From positions 44,899,485 through 44,963,484 of the forward strand of contig CM026401.1 of NCBI GenBank assembly GCA_014843695.1: 64,000 nucleotides of DNA. Reading direction: 5' to 3'. The DNA is from Archivesica marissinica. Its lineage: Eukaryota > Mollusca > Bivalvia > Venerida > Vesicomyidae. Numbering within the stretch: the stretch's first letter is position 1; the number at the start of each line of letters is the position of its first letter. Of the stretch, positions 44,601-56,600 are shown piece by piece. A model generated the notes under the pieces. The model saw nothing but the letters and a program-made list of their open reading frames with translations. It had not been told where the DNA came from and made no database searches. The position numbers and the translations under genes are program-made.

Positions 44601-47600
44601 CAGCAACGATCGAGATGTCGAATAACGAAGATTTCCAGCAAGTATCTCTAAGTAATTTATGTTTATGGAGCGAAATTATCTGATTCCAAGATTTTAAAAA
44701 AACCACTCGCTTGTGTAATTGCAAGGTTGACTGAAGTGCAGACATTTTTCTGGACGAATGGGAATTTATGTGATAAGAATTACTGCTACGTATTCGTATT
44801 ATAGGAATTAAAATTGTCCAGTTGTTTCCAGGAAACTAGTTCCAAGCTTTCACTGGTGTGTACATAGAAATACAGACTTGAGCTGGAATCCGGAAATGGT
44901 CAGGTCAATCTATTTACGTAGTTGGAATTCTGCAACAATATTTGGTTCCCATATGATTCGCGGATGTCCCAGCAGGGATGTGGTATATACTATTATGTTG
45001 GACAGGGTTTCGTGTTATTGTCCACATGTTTGCATTTTATTACTAAATTTTGCACTTTATAAAAAATATGTATACATTCGCTCAATACACTATCCGAGTG
45101 TGTATTATGCAGAGTGAGTTTTCAATCGTCCTTCTATTACATATTTATATACATTCACTCAATACACTATCCGAGTGTGTATTATGCAGAGTGAGTTTTC
45201 AATCGTCCTTCTATTACATATTTATATACATTCACTCAATACACTATCCCAGTGTGTATTATGCAGAGTGAGTTTTCAATCGTCCTTATATTACATGTTT
45301 GTGTGTAATAAATGTTCTTGTTCTAGATTGTTCTGGTATATCTGCATGTTGAGAGAACGCCTGCCTTTAGGGAATTAAGCGGAAGTTCTAACCGACTAGA
45401 AAACACCACGCAGCCATTTTGTCGTGGGCAGCGAAATCTCAAAAACTGTATGTCCGGCATGTTAAGGTGTTATTTGACAGATTTCCGTCCAATAAAAAGT
45501 AATTGTGGCTAGAATAAGGTCTGCATGTGAAGACCACAAGGATATATCAGCAATCTGGTGTTGGGTTTTTACCTAGTTTATCGTTGATATTTCAGTATTA
45601 TTCACTATGGAATAGTGTCTGCAACATGACGTCCTTTGTTAGTACAATACGAGCGTGCGCTCGTCAGTATCGATGCTTAACTCGGCCAATATGGAGCTAG
45701 CACGGCCAATATGAGATTTATGCGGCCTGTATGAAAATGTCGAAATCTGATTGGTCGTTGGACCTCGGCCTGTATGAGATTGCCTGACGAAATTCTGTTG
45801 CAGTCGCCATCTTGGAAACAAGCAAAAAACTCGTTCTTAATTTTTGCTACTTTGTTAATTAGAATCTTTTAAAAAAGAGTGTAATAGCGATCTGTATTTG
45901 ATAACGGCAATTTAAAATTGATTAAATTTTATTTGTGATAGGCCTAGCGTTTCCAATACGCACAGTTCAGAACTTCTTACGTCAACCGTGAAAACTGTCG
46001 TCTGGCTGTGTTTACAAACACTAAACAGAAAGTAGAAATACCAGGTAGTGATGAGTGACGATGAAGGTGAGCTGGTGCTCAAACTGTTAGCCGCTGATAT
46101 AGTGCATATTGTTATATTCTATAGTTAATTAATAAAATTGTCATTAATTAAGTGATTTCGTGTTGGGATTCAGCCTGTCGAAGGCCGAGGTCCAATAGAC
46201 AGACAAACAGACAGACAGACAGATGATTTATGACAGGCTGAATCCCAAGAACAAGGTCAATATGAAATCACTTAATTAATAACATTATATTATTGTTTTA
46301 TTTTCGTTATTTGCCGTATATCAAAGGACTACTGTAAGCCCAGACGCCATACATAATTGTTTGTGGATTATGCATGCAATCAGAATCATTGTATTTCTGA
46401 TTGGTAAGCTGACTATACGAGTATTACGATAGAACAATCGCGCCTACCGTAGATGGTTACTTGGCATGAAATATGACATGTGGACTTGTCACTGGAGGTG
46501 AACATAATGACATACTATGAGTATTGGTACAAATAGATAGCCTGGCTACCATATATGGCATAATGCGTACAGAGATCGCTATGGTGAGCTTAGTAAGGCA
46601 ACCTGTTATCTCATTAATTTTATAATAAAACAAACAAAAAAAACCTTTCTCTTAATGTCTGGGTGCTATCTGTGCAGAATTGAAGCTGGTTTTCATCCAA
46701 ATCATGTGTGTGAATTGTATGCACAAAAGTCGGAAACGAAATGCTGCCCGTTGTTGACATTTATCTGTTTTGTTTGTTTTTTTGGATTAACGTCGCACTA
46801 ACAGCTTATGTCATATCGCGACTCTTCAGCTATTAGCGGTGGAGGAAGACCCCGGGTGCCCCTCTGAGCAGCATTTCAGGCATGGGCGGGTACCCGGGTA
46901 GAACCACTCAACTTACGTAAGCCAGCTGAATAGCTTCCTTACATGAAATAATTTTGTGATCCCGGGCGGGAGTCGAACCAGCAGCGGTGAGGGGCAAGCG
47001 TTTCCAACGAATGCTTACTATATGCTAGTGCGATCACAGGCACCAGACACAATTTGTGTTTGCCTATGTAAGTAAAGTTTAGTATATACCATAGGCCAAA
47101 CAAACATGTTTGTATCTGGTGCCTGTGAGTGCGATTGTATAGACGTATATACATTTTCAAGTATATCAATGTATATCATCTAGCTAATTCTCTACAATTT
47201 GACTGCATAAATGGATGAACAAATGACACGCACATCTCTCCATTGCTATGCCATAACACAATAACGACATTACATTTCTACAGTACAGTCAAACCTGTCG
47301 CCAGATCGGACAGGTGGGTTTTCTCCGGGTACTCCGGTTTCGTCCCACATGAATGACCACATATACGCTTTCATCCGAGCCAACGAGAGTGATTAATATA
47401 AGTTGCTAAAACTTGCTTCGCAATCGTTGTAAAATAAATAAAGTATTAAAAAACCTGTCTTAAGCAGCAAGCCAATGGAATCTGCTTTGCACTTAATAGT
47501 GGTCAATTCCTCGATCCTCGGACAGGGAAATATGTGAGATGGTACGGTGGTCGCCAGATCGGACAGGTGAGTTTTATCCGGTTTCCTCCGACACGAATGA

Positions 47601-50600
47601 GCACATATACGCTTTCATCCGAGCCAACGAGAGTGATTAATATAAGTTGTTAGAACTTGATTCGCAATCGTTGTAAAATAAATAAGTGGTCATATGTATA
47701 ATAAAATAATAAATTGGGAATCTGGTAACTGGCTCCTGTTTCCTTTTAGTGTCAATATAAGTATATACATACATTGTTTTGTGTGTTTTCAAGTCATTAC
47801 GGTTATTTCATATTTATATATTTTGTTTCGGCTTGTTTGTTTGTTTTATGTTTATTTATCGTCGCTACTGGTTGCCCATTTGAGCGACGCCTCCTGAAGA
47901 GATTAGACATTTTAGATTTTTGGAGGATAGTGCAATGATACAGACAGAGACCCATTCCAGAGTCTCCTCTGGTTCTTTTACGTGCACGGTGTAAAGCACC
48001 GATACGAGACCTCGGTTTAATGTCCCATCTGAAAGACTGTTAATTTTATTAGGGTCAGACGGGTGATCGAACCTGTGATCCCTGGATTACCAGTCCAGCG
48101 TGTTACCGCTCAGACCGTGCCTCATTTATATGAAAAAGGCGGCAGTTTCTTACGGAGGTTGGTTCACCCAAGTACTGGTTAACCGCTGGAGCCTGCCCAG
48201 GAAAGATGTTGTTAGGTAAACTTCCGGCCGGCGATATAGCCCAAAATGGTGCTGATGCAGGCGTAAAACCCGAAATATAACATAATATTTATATATACTG
48301 AATCAAAAAAGAAACTTTCGCGAGACTTCAATGGGACTGTTTCCACATATGTGTATATTAACAGTTTTTATTCGTATTTGTTATGGCCATAATAAAATAT
48401 TTCCTAGATTTTCATCCCCGCCCGCCCCCGTTTTTAGGGCCCGCCCCGATTTTTTTTATTACTATTTGAAAAAAAAAAAAAAAATATCTTGTCAAGTTGA
48501 ATCTTGTCAAAACACCATTTTATCAGCATAAATATCGATATCCTGAAAATATAAAATAAAAAATAAAATTTCACCCCCCGCCCCCATTTTCAAAAAAATT
48601 TGGATGAAAATCTAGGATTTATTTTATTATGGCCTATTGCACAATAATTTAAAATCAATTCATCAAAGTTCATTTACAGTCTGAAAATTATCAATTTCAT
48701 TGGATTTTTCAATTTCATTTGAGGTAGGTGTCGATTCAATTTTGTTTTGCTTTAGTAACGATTATGCCCACCGCGAGCATTGCTAACAGCTTGGCAGCGA
48801 CGACGCATTGAGTGGATGAGATTATTAATTTGAGCCTGGGGTATATTATTCCACTCTTCTAGCAAAGCGTCACGGAGCTCATTGACGTTACCAGGCGGAT
48901 GTTGACGTTGCCGTACACGTGTGTCAAGATTATCCCAAAGGTGCTCGATGGGATTTAGATCCGGGCTTTTTGAGGGCCAGTCGTCTATGAAATCAATATT
49001 GTTGTTTCGCAAGAACTGGATATTGTCACGGACGACGTGAGGTCTGGCGTTGTCTTGCTGAAACACAGAAATAACGCCGTGATTTTGTAAGAGAGAAACA
49101 ACGTGTGGGGCAAGGACACGGTCTCTATACTTTTGAGCATTCAAATTGCCATCAATGACCACTAATTGGGTACGATACCCATAACTTATTCCGGCCCAGA
49201 CCATCACGGAACCCCCACCGCCAAAACGATCCCGCTGAAGAACGCAACAGTCAGCGTAACGTTCATTCCTACGTCGGTAGACTCTGATCCGACCATCACT
49301 ATTGGACAATGCAAACCTGGATTCATCTGAAAAAAGAATCGTCCGCCAGTCTTGCCTTGTCCAGTTGATGTGTCTATCAGCCCATTGAAGCCTGTCACGG
49401 CGATGACGATCCGTTAATACTGTTCCGACGTAGGGACGACGTGCACGTAAATTGTTCTCACCCAAACGATTTCGTACGGTTTGAGCGGAAATCCTGGGGT
49501 TATAAGTACCTGTACTGGGGTGACAGACGCTGTAGCTGTCGCAGTTAAAAAACGATTTCGTAAATGTTGGTTCAAAATATAGCGGTCTTGCGCCGGCGTG
49601 GTTACACGTGGTCTACCGCTACGTGGAAGATCTTCCGTGCTTCCGGTCTGCACAAACCGCCGTCTCAGACTTCTAACTGCCTGCACAGATGATCCAACGT
49701 GCGCAGCAACCTCTTCCGTTGAAGCTCCTGCCTCCAGCATCCCAACGGCTCTGTCTCTTAAATGTTTCGCAATTCGAGGCATCGAAATTTTGCCCAAATT
49801 GTATCGATATAAAGGTGTTTAGGTATTTGTATGACTGTAGTCGTCATGTGCAATAACTTGCAGTGAAAAAGTTAACACATGTAAACCAGATATGTCCACC
49901 CCGTGCGTGCACGTGAAAATGGAGGTTTTGTCAAAACAGACGATATCGTTCGACATGAGGTGATTATCTGACCGATTTCCGAAAGTAGGACGTCAGTGTA
50001 AACTACTACATATAAACATTTTTCTACATGTTGTATTTAACCTTATAAGTTTAAGACCTACTTTGCGAAAGTTTCTTTTTTGGTTTAGTATATTTTCATT
50101 AACCGTATCAAAATTCACTATCATTTTGTAATTGTGTTGAAGCTTCACGCACTGAAGGGCAAGCAATAAACTGGCACATGATTGCAATAGTTTATAAAGA
50201 AATTAGACACCCATCGGGTTATATCATATTGTATCAAAGGGATGTCGTATCAAATAGTTGACCCATTATTTATAATTTATTCTCAATTTCAAATAGATAT
50301 AAACACTTCATGCTTTTTTTTATTCAAACACATTTTGCTAGTTTGGTGTATATACATGTTGTTTCGTTCTATCATTTTATCCCATTCTAGCGATATGCAT
50401 ACAGACGTCTTGTCTGTCTATTTGGGAGCCGTCTTCTCGAACATAGCGAGCTCGGCATGTCCCTCCACGAATTCGTGAATAGTCCACCAACACTTTGTTA
50501 ATGTTATATGCGACCATTAGTTTATTCAAATTTATTTTAGCTCGATTGCGAAACAAATTCTTACCACTTATATTAATCACTCTCGAGACCTCATTCCTGA

Positions 50601-53600
50601 TGCAATCCATCGCCACGAGGGAGAGAGAAGAGGCAACGTGGAATTTAAATGCCTTGCCTAAGGGTACAATCCGAACTCCGGACCTTTCGCACCTGAAGCG
50701 AACGCGCATCCACTGCGCTATCACGACTTCCACATATGCGACCATTATATATTTATTATCAGAACAGAACAGGCATACATACATATTAAACTAGAGGACA
50801 TAGAAAACGCACATATATTTAGTTGTTCAGTTTGTGTTTTGTAATAAAGATGTGATATATCTTTGATGGAATCCTTCGTAGAGGAGAAGAATTCTATAAG
50901 ACTATGTCTACCATTCTAATCCTGTTTCTGTATTCTGATTATGTGTGATTGTTCAATATGTATTATATTGGGAAATAAAATATGTTTAAACTAATTTATG
51001 ATTTATTATGCTAGTACCTTTTATATTCAAAATTGGTCCTTGCAGTTGGAATCCTTTGTTTTTACTGTTGTTCTCTAATCATATGTTGATGTATGATATA
51101 TGTGATTACATGTATATCAAAAATTGTGTTAATTCATTTTATTGATTTTTTACAGTAATGTATCCATTGGATATACGATAGCATAATTATCATAAGACGA
51201 TCAAACGGATGACATTTGATAGGGTGTTGTACAAAGGAAACAACGATGAAAACAAAGGAAACCAATTAAGATGACACATCCCACTCAAAGAGTATTCAGG
51301 GGCAGTAACTCGCCGATGTTTCTCATTAGGAGGACACTGTCTTTAAAGCGAATTGTAAGCGATGATTTCAACGCAAACATATTTCAAGCAGTCCAAAACT
51401 ACATCCGGGAAAGCAGACGATTTTCATGAGCATATGTTCACTAAGTGTTGCATGCTTGCCTCTACCATTGAACTATACGAATGAATATATCATGTTCCTT
51501 GTTCTATCATTTCTCCTTTCTTCTGAGTCAATCTCAATTTTCAACCTTCTAAATTAATTGCTATATGTACTTGTTCACCTTAATAATAGCTTTATCTTAT
51601 TGATATTCTAAATTACAGTTCATGATTAAAACGTTTACCTACCATTATTTCAAATTGAAATTAGTAGTTTAGAAAATATTAAAACACTGTCATATCGTAA
51701 TTGCATTAAATACATTGCTATAGGAGAAGACCTCTATAAGCTATAATAGTTTTCGGTTCTAATCCGTTTTTCATTCATGAATCTAGATTCTGTGTAAAAT
51801 TTGTATTTGTATATGTCATAGGTCGAACATAATAATACGTTGCTACCATATAGCCTATCCGTCATTCATTAACTACATATACCTATACATTCCTATAGTT
51901 CGTTATTTTAACCGGAACTTACTAATGCACACAGACTATCCTTCCCGTGAGCCCCATTGTCATTGTTATCCCCATTGAGTATACACGTATACATCAAGGC
52001 ATTTGGCATTCATTGGAGTAAAATATATTGGAAATGTATTTTACAGACTTGACTTCATTTTACCTGAACCCACACACTCAGAGAATCATTGCACTATTCT
52101 CCAACATCTAAAATGACTAATCTCTTCAGGAGGCGTCGCTCATATGGGCAACCGGTAGCGACGATAAATAAACGTTTAAACACACACACGAGAATTAGAG
52201 AGAGAGAAAGACCACACGAAGACTCTGGAATGGGTCTCTCTCTGTGTAGCATTGCACTATCCTCCAACAATCTAAAATGACTAATCTCTTCAGGAGGCGG
52301 CGCTTATATGGGCAAACCGGTAGCGACGATAAATAAAAGTAAAACACACAGCACAGCCTGTAATAACGAACCAGAGGAGACTCTGGAATGGGTCTCGGTC
52401 TGTATCATTGCACTATCCTCCAACAATCTAAAATGACCAATCACTTCAGGAGGCGGCGCTTATATGGGCAAACCGATAGCGACGATAAATAAACATAAAA
52501 CACACAAAGACCACACGACATATAATATTATGTTGTATTGTTTGGGAAAAAAACTATGTTTAAGCTAATCCGATCCGGGACAATGTTCTGATCCAGTTGG
52601 AAGACTGGAAGTCCGATGTGATTCCGTTCCATTGCTTCCCGATATTGGTTTGATTATTTGATTGATATGTCTTCTCTACTTCCTGCAGTTTTTTCTAATT
52701 AGTCATTCTCTTCCGCTTGTTCTGCTTTACTTCGTCATGTGCATATTATCGTGATGTGAACTTCTAAAAATGTGTGTGTTTCAACTGCATGTTTAGTACT
52801 GTAAGGAGACATAGCGCATGTCGGTTGTATCGACCGAAATGATTGGTTACTGAAGTTCCAAGCTATGACATATCATACGCCGGTTGTATCGATCGAAATT
52901 ATTGGTTACTGAATTTCTAAGCTAAGACATATCATACGCCGGTTATATCGATCGAAATGATTGGTTACTGAATTTCAAAGCTAAGACATATCATACGCCG
53001 GTTATATCGATCGAAATGATTGGTTACTGAATTTCTAAGCTAAGACATATCATACGCCGGTTATATCGATCGAAATGATTGGTTACTGAATTTCTAAGCT
53101 AAGACATATCATACGCCGGTTGTATCGATCGAAATGATTGGTTACTGAATTTCTAAGCTAAAACAAATCATACGCCGGTTGTATCGATCGAAATGATTGA
53201 TTACTGAATTTCTAAGCTAAGACATATCATACGCCGGTTATATCGATCGAAATGATTGGTTACTGAATTTCTAAGCTAAGACATATCATACGCCGGTTGT
53301 ATCGATCGAAATGATTGGTTACTGAATTTCTAAGCTAAGACATATCATACGCCGGTTATATCGATCGAAATGATTGGTTACTGAATTTCTAAGCTATGAC
53401 ATATCATACGCCGGTTGTATCGATCGAAATGATTGGTTCCTGAAATTCCAAGCTATGATATATCATACGCCGCTTGTATCAATGAAATAGCCGGTCGATC
53501 TCCTCACGACGTGCACGTCGTGACCGGTGCACATCCCGCAGCAGCAGCGTAGGATACTGGGATCTTCTGGTCGTCGATCTTGCGAAGGGGGAATCTCTCC

Positions 53601-56600
53601 AAGTATGTGGATCCACGGCTATGGCACATCAGGACAGATCTGCCATCTCTTCCAGATGGTGTTTGAGGTGAACACTGGTTTTCGATCTTTCGTTTAGAAG
53701 AGATGGCGGACCTGAGGGAGCGGCAACGGTCGTGAATCCACGCTCCCCCGAGCTACACCGGAGTATAGTAGACTCGTTTGCGACAATCGACGACCAGATG
53801 TCTAACTGTCAGATCCGTATTAATGCTGCTGCGGGGTGACCAACAGTGAGGAGGGTGGCCCTACAAAGGACCACGTACAGACCAGGCCTTGTCACCCTGG
53901 CACGGAAAGAAGTAGCCACCTGAGGACGTCTTAATTAAGCTTCACAGAAGAAGAATCGTCAGCGACAACAGAAATAATCAACGTAGAAGAATAGGAATAA
54001 TCATCATAGAAGAATAGGAACAATCATCGCAGAACACATAATCATCGTAGAACACGGATATAATCGTCATTGGATAATCATCACAGAAGAATCGCCTTAG
54101 AATATAACCAGCTTGGAGAGTACAGTCGCCCAAATGCATTTATGCGGTGGCGACTTTAAATAAAACTACATCGTTCGTTCAATGAAATAGATGTGTTCCT
54201 GAAGTTCTAAGGTAGGACATATCACACGCCGGTTGCATCGATCGAAATTATTGGTTCTTGTAGATCTAATGGTGTGTGTGTTTTACGTTAATGTATCGTC
54301 ACTATACCTGTTGCCATCATGAGCGCCGCCTCCTGAAGATATTAGTCATTTGAGATTATTGGAGGAGAGTGCAATGATACAGACAAAGACCCATTCCAGA
54401 GTCTCCTCTGCTTCTTTTACGTGTACGGTGTTAAGCACCAACACGAGACCTCGGTCTAGTGTCCCTATCTGAAAGACTGTTCGTAGTTCACCATGTGAAC
54501 CACTGGACTACCGACCTGACTGTGAAGAAGAGCTGAGATCATATCACAGGTCGGATGTATCGATCGATATGTCTAGTTCTTCAAATATCCCCCGAGAACG
54601 GATGTATCGATCGATATGTCTGGTTCTTCAAATATCCTCCAAGAACGGATGTATCGATCGATATGTCTGGTTCTTCAAATATCCTCCAAGAACGGATGTA
54701 TCGATCGATATGACTGGTTCTTCAAATATCCCCCAAGAACGAATATATCGATCGATATGTCTGGTTCTTCAAATATCCTCCAAGAACGGATGTATCGATC
54801 GATATGACTGGTTCTTCAAATATCCCCTAAGAACGGATGTATCGATCGATATGTCTGGTTCTTCAAATATCTCCCAAGAACGGATGTATCGATCGATATG
54901 TCTGGTTCTTCAAATATCCTCCAAGAACGGATGTATCGATCGATATGTCTGGTTCTTCAAATATCCTCCAAGAACGGATGTATCGATCGATATGACTGGT
55001 TCTTCAAATATCCCCCAAGAACGAATATATCGATCGATATGTCTGGTTCTTCAAATATCCTCCAAGAACGGATGTATCGATCGATATGACTGGTTCTTCA
55101 AATATCCCCTAAGAACGGATGTATCGATCGATATGTCTGGTTCTTCAAATATCTCCCAAGAACGGATGTATCGATCGATATGTCTGGTTCTTCAAATATC
55201 CTCCAAGAACGGATGTATCGATCGATATGTCTGGTTCTTCAAATATCCTCCAAGAACGGATGTATCGATCGATATGACTGGTTCTTCAAATATCCCCCAA
55301 GAACGAATATATCGATCGATATGTCTGGTTCTTCAAATATCCTCCAAGAACGGATGTATCGATCGATATGACTGGTTCTTCAAATATCCCCTAAGAACGG
55401 ATGTATCGATCGATATGACTGGTTCTTCAAATATCCTCCGAGAACGGATAAATCGATCGATATGACTGGTTCTTCAAATATCCTCCAAGAACGGATGTAT
55501 CGATCGATATGACTGGTTCTTCAAATATCCTCCAAGAACGGATGTATTGATTGATATGACTGGTTCTTCAAATATCCCCTAAGAACGGATGTATCGATCG
55601 ATATGTCTAGTTCTTCAAATATCCCCAAGAACGGATGTATCGATCGATATGTCTGGTTCTTCAAATATCCTCCAAGAACGGATGTATCGATCGATATGTC
55701 TGGTTCTTCAAATATCCTCCAAGAACGGATGTATCGATTGATATGTCTGGTTCTTCAAATATCCTCCAAGAACGGATGTATCGATCGATATGTCTGGTTC
55801 TTCAAATATCCTCCAAGAACGGATGTATCGATCGATATGTCTGATTCTTCAAATATCCTCCAAGAACGGATGTATCGATCGATATGTCCGGTTCTTCAAA
55901 TATCTCCCAAGAACGGATATATCGATCGATATTTCTGGTTCTTCAAATATCCTCCAAGAACGGATGTATCGATCGATATGTCTGGTTCTTCAAATATCCC
56001 CCGAGAACGGATGTATCGATTGATATGACTGGTTCTTCAAATATCCTCCAAGAACGGATGTATCGATTGATATGTCTGGTTCTTCAAATATCCCCCGAGA
56101 ACGGATGTATCGATCGATATGTCTGGTTCTTCAAATATCCCCCGAGAACGGATATATCGATTGATATGACTGGTTCTTCAAATATCCTCCGAGAACGGAT
56201 GTATCGATCGATATGTCTGGTTCTTCAAATATCCTCCGAGAACGGATGTATCGATCGATATGTCTGGTTCTTCAAATATCCTCCGAGAACGGATGTATCG
56301 ATCGATATGTCTGGTTCTTCAAATATCCTCCGAGAACGGATGTATCGATCGATATGTCTGGTTCTTCAAATATCCTCCGAGAACGGATGTATCGATCGAT
56401 ATGTCTGGTTCTTCAAATATCCTCCGAGAACGGATGTATCGATCGATATGTCTGGTTCTTCAAATATCCTCCGAGAACGGATGTATCGATCGATATGTCT
56501 GGTTCTTCAAATATCCTCCGAGAACGGATGTATCGATCGATATGTCTGGTTCTTCAAATATCCTCCGAGAACGGATGTATCGATCGATATGTCTGGTTCT

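Larger units (their letters stand above)
47284..47745 (+). mobile_element. MITE family H split by two SINE-C insertions
   Basis: Pieces: 47284-47298 (CAGTCAAACCTGTC after TA), 47448-47515 (CTGTCTTAAGCAGCAAGCCA ...) and 47683-47745 (AGTGGTCATATGTATAATAA ...). AGTGGTCA stands on both sides of the second SINE as a short target duplication. Confidence 0.7.
48298..50088 (-). mobile_element. Tc1/mariner element, 1791 bp, inactive
   Basis: TA on both sides (48296-48297, 50089-50090). TIRs CTGAATCAAAAAAGAAACTT on the left and, inverted, CTAAACCAAAAAAGAAACTT on the right, each continuing TCG(C). It contains a frameshifted transposase and a nested 250-bp MITE; without the MITE it would be ~1.54 kb, normal for Tc1-like elements. 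It lies inside the long GPCR intron, in the same strand sense as that gene. Confidence 0.9.

Noticed and set aside
45639..45821. 60-codon minus-strand frame
   Set aside because: Short, no family, overlaps the candidate promoter-like island on the other strand.
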